Assembly: GCA_036656795.1 (NCBI GenBank) | Contig: JAVXHR010000003.1 | Location: forward strand, 1 to 64,000 | Direction of reading: 5' to 3' | Length of the DNA stretch: 64,000 bases | Source of the DNA: CAUPWF01 sp036656795 | GTDB lineage: Bacteria > Bacillota > Clostridia > Lachnospirales > Lachnospiraceae | In this document: piece after piece, positions 33,606 through 42,627 of the stretch | Layout of the letters: every line of letters begins with the position of its first letter | Numbering within the stretch: position 1 is the stretch's first letter | The notes under the pieces: generated by a model | What the model saw: the letters and a program-made list of their open reading frames with translations, nothing else | Databases searched by the model: none | What the model was told of the DNA's origin: nothing | Position numbers and translations under genes: made by a program

Positions 33606-34040
33606 TTATTTGTTGGAAATGGCTTTTTTTAGAGCTTCATCAATTGCATTTACAAGTATTTGAGAGGTATATGCATTCTCCTTGGCGTAGGTGATGTTTT
33701 CTAAAGATTGCTGCTTGTAAACTTGTGTGGCAATCTCTTCAATGGCAGGCTGAATGAGAGGATACATGGTTGTAATTGTCTCATCAAGATTTACAAATCG
33801 AATGGAATTGATATGTGTTTTATCAACTACAACTTCTACTTCTAAGGTTGTATTGTTGAGTGTTACAGTTGAGGTATATACACCTGGTATATAGTCTTTA
33901 TGACCATGGACCTCTTCTTTTCTGCCTGAAAAAAACATCATAATGAGTAATAGGATTAATAGAATTCCTAGTATAACAAAGATGGTGGTATAGATGATTT
34001 CTTTCATGTGTAATACAATTAGCTTGGTCTTGGAACTCAT
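33606..34040 (-). CDS. Membrane-anchored protein with a degenerate FMN-binding-like domain
   Basis: A 144-aa protein with one N-terminal helix (about 15-37) and an outside domain of about 100 aa. 'GVYTSTVTLNNTTLEVEVVVDKTHINSIRF' and the final 'ENAYTSQILVNAIDEALKKA' resemble the start and the SGATYTS-like end of the FMN_bind domain. The Ser-Gly-Ala before the Thr is lost, so covalent FMN attachment is doubtful. The assignment is a fold guess. The start at 34040 is supported by AGGAGG on the - strand. It is the only gene of this strand between 1 and 39 kb. Confidence 0.55.
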   Translation of the reverse strand: MSSKTKLIVLHMKEIIYTTIFVILGILLILLLIMMFFSGRKEEVHGHKDYIPGVYTSTVTLNNTTLEVEVVVDKTHINSIRFVNLDETITTMYPLIQPAIEEIATQVYKQQSLENITYAKENAYTSQILVNAIDEALKKAISNK

Positions 34041-34187
34041 AAGGGCCTCCTATTGGTCGATACTATATGATAAATCGCTGATTGGCTTTTTATAATGTAT
34101 GAACATCCAAGAAAAATTATTCATATCAATTGCGTGACAAACGAGGAATGTTCTTGTAGAATGATAAATAGAAAACGAGGTGAGGTT

Positions 34188-34772
34188 ATGTATATCATAG
34201 TAGGACTTGGAAATCCCACAGAACAATATGCAGGTACTAGACATAATGTAGGGTTTGATGTTATCGATACCATTTCAGATAGATATCACATTTCTATGGA
34301 TATTAGGAAGCATCGTGCATATTGTGGGAAAGGAATCATAGATGGACAAAAAGTGATTTTGGCAAAACCACAGACATTTATGAATCTTAGTGGAGAAAGT
34401 GTACGTAGCTTAATAGATTATTATAAAGTAGAGGAAGAGCAGCAACTAATTGTTATATATGATGATGTAAGTTTGGATGTAGGACAATTACGCATTCGCC
34501 AGAAAGGCAGTGCGGGAGGGCATAATGGAATCAAAAGTATTATCGCACATTTGGGAACTACTGTGTTTCCTAGAATTAAGATAGGAGTTGGAGAAAAGCC
34601 GTCTAGATATGATCTGGCTGATTATGTATTGGGGCATTTTACGAAGACAGAATTGGAATTTATGCAGGATGGATATGAAAAGGCGACAGAAGCCATAGAA
34701 TATATGGTACATGGTAATATAGAACAGGCGATGAATCAGTTTAATAAAAAAGCAGCCTCAAAGGAGTTATAG
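34188..34772 (+). CDS. pth: Peptidyl-tRNA hydrolase
   Basis: A 194-aa enzyme that frees tRNA from prematurely released peptidyl-tRNA. Motifs are 'IIVGLGNPTEQYAGTRHNVGF' (catalytic His in RHNVG), 'KPQTFMNLSGESV', 'YDDVSLDVGQLRIRQKGSAGGHNGIKSI' and 'FPRIKIGVGEKP'. ATG 34188 follows GAGGTGAGG; the frame extends upstream without a start signal. mfd starts 1 nt after its stop, a conserved pth-mfd pair in Firmicutes. Confidence 0.96.
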   Translation: MYIIVGLGNPTEQYAGTRHNVGFDVIDTISDRYHISMDIRKHRAYCGKGIIDGQKVILAKPQTFMNLSGESVRSLIDYYKVEEEQQLIVIYDDVSLDVGQLRIRQKGSAGGHNGIKSIIAHLGTTVFPRIKIGVGEKPSRYDLADYVLGHFTKTELEFMQDGYEKATEAIEYMVHGNIEQAMNQFNKKAASKEL

Positions 34773-34773
34773 T

Positions 34774-37700
34774 ATGAAAGCCTTATTTACACCGTTGGAG
34801 GATTTGGCGGAGTTTGAAAATATTCAAAAGCAGTTACAAAAGAAAGTGGGAATGATACAGATAGCGGGTTGCGTGACTTCTCAAAAAACACATATGATGT
34901 ACGCTCTTAGCGATGGTTCTTCTTGTAGAATCATCGCTTGTTCTGGTGAATCAAAAGCAAAACAAATCTACGAGGAGTATCGGTTTTTAGATCGTAATAT
35001 TTATCTTTATCCGGCTAAAGATTTATTGTTTTATCAAGCTGATTTACGTGGAAAAATGTTGGTGAAACAACGAATGGAAATCTATCAGGCTATAATTGAG
35101 AAGGAAAACACCACCGTTATTACAACGTTTGATGGATTTATGGATGCGTTATTGCCATTAGATAAGATTCGTGAACGTATAATACACATGAAAGTAGGAG
35201 AGGTCATTGATTTTCTCGGTTTACAAACTCAATTGGCGAAGCTTGGGTATGACAGAGAGGTACAGATTGAGGGTGCCGGGCAGTTTGCGGTGCGTGGAGG
35301 AATTCTGGATCTCTACCCATTAACAGAAGAACTACCGATTCGGATAGAGTTGTGGGGAGATGAGATAGATTCGATTCGCACCTTTGACGTAGAGAGCCAA
35401 CGTTCTGTTGAGAATTTAGAAGAGCTAACGATTTATCCGGCTACGGAATTTCCGGAGGAAGAAGGAGTACGAGTCTCTTTTTTGGATTATTTTCCAAAGG
35501 AAACAACCCGTCTCTTTTTAGATGAACCAAGTCGGTTACTTGAAAAAGGAAAGGCAATTGAAGAGGAATTCGTAAAAGCCCAGGCAAACAGAATGGAAAG
35601 TGGATACGAGGTTTCTGACTGTGAGATGATACTCTATCATGCCACAGAGATTATACACAAGATGAATGGATACTATAGTGTGGGATTCTCTACATTGGAG
35701 ACGAGATGTCCTGAATTTAAAGTGAATCATCTCTATAGTGTACAAGTAAAAAGTGTCAATCCATATAATAATAGTTTTGACATCTTAACCAAAGATTTGA
35801 AGAGGCTAAAACGGGCAGGATATCGAGTGATCTTATTATCAGGATCCAGAACAAGGGCAAAGCGATTGGCAGAAGATCTTCGAGATTATAATCTGAGCAG
35901 TTATTACAGTGAGGATATGAATCGAGAAGTAGTGTCGGGAGAAATTATGGTGGCATATGGACATATAGCGGAAGGGTATGAATATCCTATGCTAAAGTTT
36001 ATTGTCATATCTGAGACAGATATCTTTGGGAAAGGTAAGAAAAAGAAAAAAAGAAAAACCTATGAAGGACAAAAGATACAGACTTTTTCAGAGCTTAAGA
36101 TAGGTGATTATGTCGTACATGAAAATCATGGATTGGGTATCTATCAGGGAATTGAGAAGATAGAGGTGGATCATGTAGAAAAAGATTATATGAAAATATC
36201 CTATGCAGCAGGTGGAAATCTGTATATATTGGCAACACAGCTAGAACTAATTCAGAAATATGCCGGCGCGGATGCGAAAAAACCTAAGCTGAATCGACTG
36301 GGAAGTGCAGAATGGAATAAAACAAAGACCAGAGTACGAGGAGCTGTTAAGGAAATTGCCAAAGACCTTGTGGAGTTGTATGCCACACGCCAAGAGCAGG
36401 AGGGGTTTGTGTATGGCGCAGATACGGTATGGCAGCGAGAGTTTGAAGAGATGTTTCCATTTGAAGAGACAGAGGATCAAGCATTGGCCATTGAGGCGAC
36501 AAAGCAAGATATGGAAAGTAAGAAGATTATGGATCGTCTTATCTGTGGCGATGTAGGATATGGAAAAACAGAAGTTGCAATTAGGGCTGCGTTTAAAGCA
36601 GTGCAAGAGAACAAACAGGTAGTCTATCTTGTTCCAACCACAATCTTAGCGCAACAACATTACAATACCTTTACACAACGTATGAAAGAGTTCCCTGTAC
36701 GAGTGGATCTACTGTGCAGATTTCGAACGCCAGCTCAACAGAAGAAGACGATAGAAGATATTAAAAAAGGACTGGTAGATATTGTGATAGGAACACATCG
36801 GTTATTAAGCAATGATGTGAAATATAAAGATGTCGGTCTTTTAGTGATTGATGAAGAACAACGTTTTGGGGTTCGGCATAAAGAGAAGATAAAAAAATTA
36901 AAAGAAAATATTGATGTCATGACATTGACGGCAACACCAATTCCAAGAACATTGCATATGAGTCTGATTGGAATTCGAGATATGAGTGTGTTAGAAGAGG
37001 CACCACAAGACCGTATGCCAATTCAAACTTATGTTATGGAGTATAATGATGAGATGGTACGGGAAGCTATCGAACGTGAGATTGCAAGACAGGGACAAGT
37101 ATATTATGTCTATAACAGGGTACAAGATATCGCGGAGATTACCGGGCGCATTCAAAAATTAGTTCCGGAGGCAAATGTTTCATTTGCTCATGGACAGATG
37201 AAAGAACATCAGCTGGAACGTATTATGTACGATTTTATCAATGGAGATATTGATGTATTGGTATCGACCACAATTATAGAAACAGGATTAGACATCTCTA
37301 ATGTTAACACAATGATTATACACGATGCAGATCGTATGGGTCTGTCACAATTATATCAATTAAGGGGAAGGGTTGGACGTTCCAATCGAATGGCATACGC
37401 GTTTCTGTTATATAAACGTGATAAATTATTAAAAGAGGTGGCAGAAAAGCGCCTTTCAGCTATTAGAGAATTCACAGATTTAGGTTCTGGTTTTAAGATT
37501 GCTATGCGAGATTTGGAAATTCGTGGGGCAGGAAATCTGTTGGGAGCAGAGCAACATGGACATATGGAAGCAGTAGGATATGATCTTTATTGTAAGATGT
37601 TAAATGAAGCTGTGAAGCATTTAAAAGGAGAACTTGATGAAGATGCATATACAACCAGTATAGATTTGAATGTAGATGCATTTATTCCGGTCACATACAT

Positions 37701-38112
37701 TGCCAATGAGTATCAGAAACTGGATATCTATAAGCGTATTGCAAGTATTGAAAATGAAGAAGAAATGGATGATATGGTGGAAGAATTAATTGACCGATTT
37801 GGAGATATTCCAAAAAAAGTACAACAATTATTATCCATTGCACATCTGAAAAGTCTGGCTCATAGTGCCTATGTAATTACGGTAGATCAAAAGGGAGAAG
37901 AATATAGATTCGTAATGTATGAAAAAGCCAGGGTTCAGGCAGACAAGATTCCGAATCTATTAAAAAAATATCAAGGGAAATTAACATTTAAGGTGGAAAA
38001 CAATCCTTATTTTATCTATTATAAAAAAGGCCATCATAAGAGAGAAAAAGATGAACAGGTATTAGATCTTGTTAAAAATGTGTTAATTGACATTAAGGGA
38101 TTGCTAGAATGA
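34774..38112 (+). CDS. mfd: Transcription-repair coupling factor Mfd
   Basis: A 1112-aa ATP-driven translocase that removes RNA polymerase stalled at DNA lesions and recruits UvrA. The N-terminal UvrB-like part ('GQFAVRGGILDLYP') is followed by the polymerase-interacting region near 445-500 ('LKIGDYVVHENHGLGIYQGI'). The motor has Walker A 'GDVGYGKTEVAIRAAFKA' and DEEQ in 'VIDEEQRFGV', and the TRG region 'HGQMKEHQLERIMYDFINGDIDVLVSTTII'. The C-terminal regulatory domain starts near 970 ('TTSIDLNVDAFIP'). Full length, no damage seen. Confidence 0.97.
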   Translation: MKALFTPLEDLAEFENIQKQLQKKVGMIQIAGCVTSQKTHMMYALSDGSSCRIIACSGESKAKQIYEEYRFLDRNIYLYPAKDLLFYQADLRGKMLVKQRMEIYQAIIEKENTTVITTFDGFMDALLPLDKIRERIIHMKVGEVIDFLGLQTQLAKLGYDREVQIEGAGQFAVRGGILDLYPLTEELPIRIELWGDEIDSIRTFDVESQRSVENLEELTIYPATEFPEEEGVRVSFLDYFPKETTRLFLDEPSRLLEKGKAIEEEFVKAQANRMESGYEVSDCEMILYHATEIIHKMNGYYSVGFSTLETRCPEFKVNHLYSVQVKSVNPYNNSFDILTKDLKRLKRAGYRVILLSGSRTRAKRLAEDLRDYNLSSYYSEDMNREVVSGEIMVAYGHIAEGYEYPMLKFIVISETDIFGKGKKKKKRKTYEGQKIQTFSELKIGDYVVHENHGLGIYQGIEKIEVDHVEKDYMKISYAAGGNLYILATQLELIQKYAGADAKKPKLNRLGSAEWNKTKTRVRGAVKEIAKDLVELYATRQEQEGFVYGADTVWQREFEEMFPFEETEDQALAIEATKQDMESKKIMDRLICGDVGYGKTEVAIRAAFKAVQENKQVVYLVPTTILAQQHYNTFTQRMKEFPVRVDLLCRFRTPAQQKKTIEDIKKGLVDIVIGTHRLLSNDVKYKDVGLLVIDEEQRFGVRHKEKIKKLKENIDVMTLTATPIPRTLHMSLIGIRDMSVLEEAPQDRMPIQTYVMEYNDEMVREAIEREIARQGQVYYVYNRVQDIAEITGRIQKLVPEANVSFAHGQMKEHQLERIMYDFINGDIDVLVSTTIIETGLDISNVNTMIIHDADRMGLSQLYQLRGRVGRSNRMAYAFLLYKRDKLLKEVAEKRLSAIREFTDLGSGFKIAMRDLEIRGAGNLLGAEQHGHMEAVGYDLYCKMLNEAVKHLKGELDEDAYTTSIDLNVDAFIPVTYIANEYQKLDIYKRIASIENEEEMDDMVEELIDRFGDIPKKVQQLLSIAHLKSLAHSAYVITVDQKGEEYRFVMYEKARVQADKIPNLLKKYQGKLTFKVENNPYFIYYKKGHHKREKDEQVLDLVKNVLIDIKGLLE

Positions 38113-38167
38113 TAAAAAAAAGTTATAATAAAAAAGTTAGTAATCATTAAGGAGGATATAGAACAGA

Positions 38168-39220
38168 ATGAAGAAGAAGATGGGAATACTTGTACTGGTG
38201 GTGGCGATGTGTATGACAACCGTTACAGGATGTGGAAGTTTAGATGATAAGGCTGTTATTGCAACAGTTGGAGACACAAAGATTTCAGTAGGAGTTGCTA
38301 ATTTCTACGTGAGGTGGCAGCAGGCACAGTATGAAACATATTATGCGAGTTTTATGGGAAAGGATATGTGGTCCTCTAAGATTTCAGACGGAGTTACGTA
38401 TGAAGATAGCATTAAAGATGCATCACTTAAGATGTTAGAAACCATGTATGCATTAAAAAATCATAGCAAAGATTACGAAGTGACAATTACAGAAGAAGAG
38501 CAGAATACCATCGATAAGACTGCTAAGCAATTTGTAGAAAGCAATGGGCTGGCAGAGAAAAAAATAGTTTCGGGTTCAGAGAAAAAGACGGTAGCGGAAG
38601 TATTGTCGTTGATGATGATTCAAGAAAAGATGAAAAAAGTGATTGTGGCAGATGTAAATACGGAAGTATCAGATGAAGAAGCAACGCAAAAAGGAATGCA
38701 ATACGTGTCATTTCCTTTTACAACAACAGCTACAGATGGAACAGCAACACAATTAACAGAAGAAGAAATTGCAACTTTAAAAGAAACGGCAAAGACATTT
38801 GCGACAGGTGCAAAAGAAGCTTCCGACTTTGCAGCATATGCAACAGAAGCGGGATACAAAGCAGAGACAGCAACCTTTGATGCAAAATCTACAACAGTGA
38901 ATCAAGAGTTGGTGAAGGTTGCAGATACGTTGGGAGAAGGACAAGTTTCGGATCTAGTAGAAACGGAGAATGGCTGTTACGTAGCAAAAGTAACTACATT
39001 ATTGGATAGAGAAGGTACAGATGCAAAGAAGTTGACAATTGTAAAAGAACGTCAACAAAAGAAATTTGAAGAGGTGTCCAAAAAGTTATTGAAAAAAGAC
39101 GGTGCAAAGGTCAACAAAAGTATATGGAATAAAATCGATTTTGAAAAGCAAGGGGTTGTAGTAAAAGAAGTAAATACAAAACCTTATACAGACGGACCGG
39201 CAACAGAAAAAGAAAAATAA
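38168..39220 (+). CDS. PrsA/SurA-like foldase lipoprotein
   Basis: A 350-aa predicted lipoprotein with lipobox TVTGC (Cys22). A SurA_N-like chaperone part (about 25-165) begins 'AVIATVGDTKISVGVANFYVRWQQAQ'. The second half ('TLGEGQVSDLVETENGCYVAKVTTL') resembles the end of a parvulin-type prolyl isomerase domain, but the catalytic core is not obvious, so it may act as a chaperone only. It probably helps fold secreted proteins at the outer face of the membrane. GGAGG precedes ATG 38168. Confidence 0.78.
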   Translation: MKKKMGILVLVVAMCMTTVTGCGSLDDKAVIATVGDTKISVGVANFYVRWQQAQYETYYASFMGKDMWSSKISDGVTYEDSIKDASLKMLETMYALKNHSKDYEVTITEEEQNTIDKTAKQFVESNGLAEKKIVSGSEKKTVAEVLSLMMIQEKMKKVIVADVNTEVSDEEATQKGMQYVSFPFTTTATDGTATQLTEEEIATLKETAKTFATGAKEASDFAAYATEAGYKAETATFDAKSTTVNQELVKVADTLGEGQVSDLVETENGCYVAKVTTLLDREGTDAKKLTIVKERQQKKFEEVSKKLLKKDGAKVNKSIWNKIDFEKQGVVVKEVNTKPYTDGPATEKEK

Positions 39221-39232
39221 AATAAATAGATT

Positions 39233-39293
39233 CAAAAAAGAAAGCATTCCGTTGGGACTTCGTGAGATTCCTAAGAGAAGGCTTTCTTTTTTG
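39233..39293 (+). terminator. Terminator between the foldase gene and yqeY
   Basis: AAAAAAGAAAGC pairs with GCTTTCTTTTTT across a long, partly structured loop. The A- and T-flanks let it work for both converging genes. Confidence 0.7.
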
Positions 39294-39329
39294 ATTTATT
39301 TACTTTTGGGCTTTGATGGGGAGCAAATG

Positions 39330-39779
39330 CTATTCATTCATACAAGCGATTACAATGTCATTTACAAGTTTGCCATCTGCTTTTCCTTTTACCCTTGGCA
39401 TTAGTTCTTTCATAATCTTTCCTTTGTCTTTGGCAGTAGGAGTCTCAATTCCTAATCCAGATAAAACATCAGATACAATAGATTTGATTTCTTCCACACT
39501 CATCATCTGAGGTGCATAGGTTTCTAGGACGGCAATACGTTTATTGCATTCAGTAATAATATCGGTTCGCTCAGGTGGAGCGAGTTCTAATGTTTCTTTC
39601 GTCTGTTTGATTTCTTTTAGAATCACCTGTACTTCTTCTTCTGATGTCAGGTCCTCACGTTTATCAATTGCTTTATTCTTGAGTGCAGACAATAATAAAG
39701 ATAAAGAATCTTTTGTATCTTTGTCTCCGGATTTCATAGCACTCACCATAGCTTTTCTTACTTCTTCAATTTTGCTCAT
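39330..39779 (-). CDS. yqeY: GatB/YqeY-domain protein
   Basis: A 149-aa all-helical cytoplasmic protein. 'EEVRKAMVSAMKSGDKDTKDSLSLLLSALKNKAID' and 'KIMKELMPRVKGKADGKLVNDIV' are the YqeY hallmarks, shared with the tail domain of GatB that contacts tRNA. A tRNA-linked role is suspected, not proven. The start at 39779 (MSKIEEV) has GGAGGA on the - strand; a longer frame begins in the AT-rich leader and is rejected. Confidence 0.9.
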   Translation of the reverse strand: MSKIEEVRKAMVSAMKSGDKDTKDSLSLLLSALKNKAIDKREDLTSEEEVQVILKEIKQTKETLELAPPERTDIITECNKRIAVLETYAPQMMSVEEIKSIVSDVLSGLGIETPTAKDKGKIMKELMPRVKGKADGKLVNDIVIACMNE

Positions 39780-39880
39780 TATATTTCCTCCATTCTTCTT
39801 CTGTTTTTTATTATACAAAACTATAGTTCACAATTCAAGGCTGTGATGGATTCTATACACGAAACAAATACGGTATTTCA

Positions 39881-39913
39881 TGCATGATTTTTTTTGTTTG
39901 ACAGATAATACTA
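39881..39913 (+). promoter_or_regulatory. Possible SigF/SigG promoter of spoVT
   Basis: GCATG (39882-39886) matches the forespore -35 (GHATR) and GATAATACTA (39904-39913) fits the G-rich -10 pattern in its core. The 17-nt gap is slightly longer than usual. spoVT depends on SigG in B. subtilis. Confidence 0.4.
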
Positions 39914-39957
39914 ACAAATGAAAAAATTACTACAAAGCTAAATGGAGGAATTGCGAT

Positions 39958-40506
39958 ATGAGAGCTACAGGAATTGTTAGAAGAATCGATGACCTTGGGC
40001 GCATCGTTGTGCCAAAAGAGATAAGGCGAACCTTGCGCATTCGAGAGGGAGATCCCTTGGAGATATTTACAGATAGAGAGGGTGAGATTATATTGAAAAA
40101 ATATTCACCCATTGGAGAATTGGGAACTTTTGCGAGGCAATATGCAGAGTCGTTGGCGCAGACTCTTGGAAATACTGTATGTGTTACGGACAATGATCAA
40201 GTGATTGCGGCTACGGGAAGCGGGAAAAAAGAACTTCAAGAAAGCAATATTAGTCAACAGCTTGGAAGGATTATTGAAGAACGAAAATCTATAGTAGCAA
40301 CTGCAGGAGATAAAAACTATACTAGAATTATTGCGGAACAAACGGAAGAATATGTTAATCAAGCAATCTGCCCAATTATATGTGAAGGAGATGCAATTGG
40401 GGCGGTGATTCTCCTAGATAAGGAGCATAAAAAAAAGATGGGAGAAACAGAACAAAAATTGGTACTGTGTGCCGCTGCGTTTTTAGGGCAACAAATGGCG
40501 CAGTAA
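39958..40506 (+). CDS. spoVT: Stage V sporulation regulator SpoVT
   Basis: A 182-aa DNA-binding protein that tunes SigG-dependent genes in the forespore. The N-terminal swapped-hairpin AbrB domain is near identical to known SpoVT ('ATGIVRRIDDLGRIVVPKEIRR'), and the C-terminal GAF-like domain runs from about 60 to 180. ATG 39958 follows ATGGAGG. It stands alone, with yqeY diverging upstream. Confidence 0.95.
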   Translation: MRATGIVRRIDDLGRIVVPKEIRRTLRIREGDPLEIFTDREGEIILKKYSPIGELGTFARQYAESLAQTLGNTVCVTDNDQVIAATGSGKKELQESNISQQLGRIIEERKSIVATAGDKNYTRIIAEQTEEYVNQAICPIICEGDAIGAVILLDKEHKKKMGETEQKLVLCAAAFLGQQMAQ

Positions 40507-40561
40507 TGGTATAAAACTCTTTGGACAATCATAGATTGTGATAGAACAAGGAGGTGCTATA

Positions 40562-40936
40562 ATGGAAAGAAAGATACAGAAAGAATCAAAAGGAATCATG
40601 ATGTTGAAGTCATTGTTGCTGGCTTATGTGGTGACCGGAATTTTATTACTTGTATTAACGATGCTGCTTTATAAATTAGATTTGGATAAACAAAAGGTGA
40701 CGCTTGGAATTATTATGATCTATGTTCTTTCTACTTTTGCGGGAGGATTGCTGATAGGAAAACTTGTAAAGGTACGAAGATTTCTATGGGGATTGTTATT
40801 GGGAGTCGCTTATTTTACATTACTATTGCTAATTACATTAGGTGTATATCATCAACTAAAGGGAAATGGAACAAATGCAATAACTTCATTTTTACTATGT
40901 GCGGGTGGAGGGATGTTGGGGGGCATGATTTCTTGA
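40562..40936 (+). CDS. TIGR04086-like small membrane protein
   Basis: A 124-aa protein with four predicted membrane helices after a charged N-terminus: about 15-37, 45-67, 75-95 and 102-122 ('LLCAGGGMLGGMI'). It matches my memory of the TIGR04086 family, a clostridial and bacillar membrane protein often found near SCIFF genes. Its function is unknown. AGGAGG precedes ATG 40562. It lies 85 nt upstream of scfA with a separate -10 between. Confidence 0.7.
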   Translation: MERKIQKESKGIMMLKSLLLAYVVTGILLLVLTMLLYKLDLDKQKVTLGIIMIYVLSTFAGGLLIGKLVKVRRFLWGLLLGVAYFTLLLLITLGVYHQLKGNGTNAITSFLLCAGGGMLGGMIS

Positions 40937-40959
40937 TAGAATTCCAAATAAAAAATACT

Positions 40960-40987
40960 TTTAAAACCTGTTTCCTTGTGCTATAAT
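40960..40987 (+). promoter_or_regulatory. Weak-35 promoter of scfA
   Basis: A perfect TATAAT (40982-40987) with TTTAAA (40960-40965) at 16-nt spacing, 35 nt before the scfA ATG. Confidence 0.45.
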
Positions 40988-41021
40988 GACAGAAGTAACG
41001 CAATTTAAAGGAGGAAGTACA

Positions 41022-41165
41022 ATGAAACATATTAAAACATTGAATACACAGACATTAAATAATACAATTAAAAAAGGTGGATGTGGGGAATGCCAGACAT
41101 CTTGTCAATCAGCTTGTAAGACATCTTGTACAGTTGGCAATCAAACTTGTGAACAAAAGAAATAA
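41022..41165 (+). CDS. scfA: SCIFF ribosomal peptide precursor (six cysteines in forty-five residues)
   Basis: A 47-aa precursor peptide. The leader-like N-terminus KHIKTLNTQTLNNTIKKGG is followed by a core with six cysteines at 21, 24, 28, 32, 36 and 43. SCIFF peptides are found in nearly all Clostridia next to their radical-SAM maturase. In the studied C. thermocellum example the maturase links a Cys to a Thr five residues later; here Cys32 and Thr37 keep that spacing and numbering. AAAGGAGG lies before ATG 41022. The role of the mature peptide is not settled. Confidence 0.95.
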   Translation: MKHIKTLNTQTLNNTIKKGGCGECQTSCQSACKTSCTVGNQTCEQKK

Positions 41166-41189
41166 GTACAACGTATAAAGTGAAGATCA

Positions 41190-41216
41190 AGGCAGCGGCT
41201 TCAGTCGCTGCCTGTT
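41190..41216 (+). terminator. Attenuator hairpin between scfA and scfB
   Basis: GGCAGCG (41191-41197) pairs with CGCTGCC (41206-41212), extended by A-T to 8 bp, then TGTTTT. Partial termination here would make more precursor than enzyme. Confidence 0.65.
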
Positions 41217-41242
41217 TTCGCGAGAAGAAAGGGGTACCTGCT

Positions 41243-42625
41243 GTGATACATCAGTACCGTAATAATGGATATAATATTGTTTTAGATGTAAATAGTGGTT
41301 CGGTACATGTTGTAGATGATTTATGCTATAAGATAATCGAACAGTTAGATAACATGGGCGAAGAAGAATCCGTAGATGTGGAAGAACTCTACCAAAATCT
41401 GGGACAAACTTACGAACAAGAAGAAATTAAAGAAACGCTGGAAGATATTATGGAGTTGGTGGAAGACGGACGGTTATTTACACCAGATACATATGAAGCG
41501 TATATTAATGAAGTGAAGAGTCGCAAGACAGTGGTAAAAGCATTGTGTTTACATATTGCACATGATTGTAATCTAGCATGCAAATATTGTTTTGCGGAAG
41601 AGGGAGAATACCACGGAAGAAGAGCGCTTATGTCTTATGATGTAGGAAAGAAAGCATTGGATTTTCTGATTGCGAATTCAGGAAACCGTAAGAATCTGGA
41701 AGTGGATTTCTTTGGTGGCGAACCATTGATGAACTGGCAAGTTGTAAAAGACTTGGTTGCTTATGGAAGAGAACAAGAAAAAAAGTATGATAAACATTTC
41801 CGATTTACAGTGACTACCAATGGAGTACTGTTAAATGATGAGATGCAAGAATTTATCAATAAAGAGATGGATAATGTAGTCCTGAGTCTGGACGGACGAA
41901 AGGAAGTTAATGACAAGATGAGACCGTTCCGTAATGGGAAAGGGAGTTATGATCTGATTGTACCTAAATTTCAAAAATTAGCGGACAGTAGACATCAACA
42001 AAGATATTATGTAAGAGGAACATTTACAAGAGATAATTTAGAATTTTCTAAAGATGTATTACATTTTGCAGATCTAGGGTTTGAACAGATTTCTATAGAG
42101 CCGGTTGTTGGATCAGCAGAAGATTTTTATTCTATTCAAGAAGAACATTTACCAATTATTTTTAAGGAATATGACACATTAGCTAAAACTATGATTGAAC
42201 GAGAGAGAGCAGGCAATGGATTTACATTTTTTCATTTTATGATTGATTTGGATGGAGGACCATGTGTTGCCAAACGTTTATCAGGTTGTGGATCTGGAAC
42301 AGAGTATCTTGCAGTGACACCATGGGGAGACTTTTATCCATGTCACCAGTTTGTTGGAGAAGAAAAGTTCCTTATGGGAAATGTAGACGAGGGGATTGTT
42401 GCACCTGAGATTGCAGATGAATTTCGTAGCTGCAGTGTATATTCAAAGGACAAGTGTAGAAATTGTTTTGCCAAGTTTTATTGCAGTGGTGGATGCATGG
42501 CCAATGCATACAAATTTCATGGCTCCATTCATGATGCTTATGATATCGGTTGTGAGATGCAAAGGAAACGTGTAGAATGTGCAATTATGATAAAAGCTGC
42601 ATTGGCAGATGAAGAAAGGATATAG
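41243..42625 (+). CDS. scfB: SCIFF peptide maturase, radical SAM/SPASM enzyme
   Basis: A 460-aa enzyme that installs thioether crosslinks in the ScfA peptide. A precursor-recognition region (about 1-90, PqqD-like) precedes the radical SAM core, whose CxxxCxxC is Cys109, Cys113 and Cys116 in HDCNLACKYC. 'VDFFGGEPLMNW' and 'VTTNGVLL' follow. The C-terminal SPASM part carries 'GDFYPCHQFVG', 'CRNCFAKFYCSGGCMANAY' and a final Cys for two more Fe-S clusters. GTG 41243 with AAAGGGG is chosen: the longer frame to 41180 would run through the attenuator hairpin. secDF follows after 2 nt. Confidence 0.95.
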   Translation: MIHQYRNNGYNIVLDVNSGSVHVVDDLCYKIIEQLDNMGEEESVDVEELYQNLGQTYEQEEIKETLEDIMELVEDGRLFTPDTYEAYINEVKSRKTVVKALCLHIAHDCNLACKYCFAEEGEYHGRRALMSYDVGKKALDFLIANSGNRKNLEVDFFGGEPLMNWQVVKDLVAYGREQEKKYDKHFRFTVTTNGVLLNDEMQEFINKEMDNVVLSLDGRKEVNDKMRPFRNGKGSYDLIVPKFQKLADSRHQQRYYVRGTFTRDNLEFSKDVLHFADLGFEQISIEPVVGSAEDFYSIQEEHLPIIFKEYDTLAKTMIERERAGNGFTFFHFMIDLDGGPCVAKRLSGCGSGTEYLAVTPWGDFYPCHQFVGEEKFLMGNVDEGIVAPEIADEFRSCSVYSKDKCRNCFAKFYCSGGCMANAYKFHGSIHDAYDIGCEMQRKRVECAIMIKAALADEERI

Positions 42626-42627
42626 AT

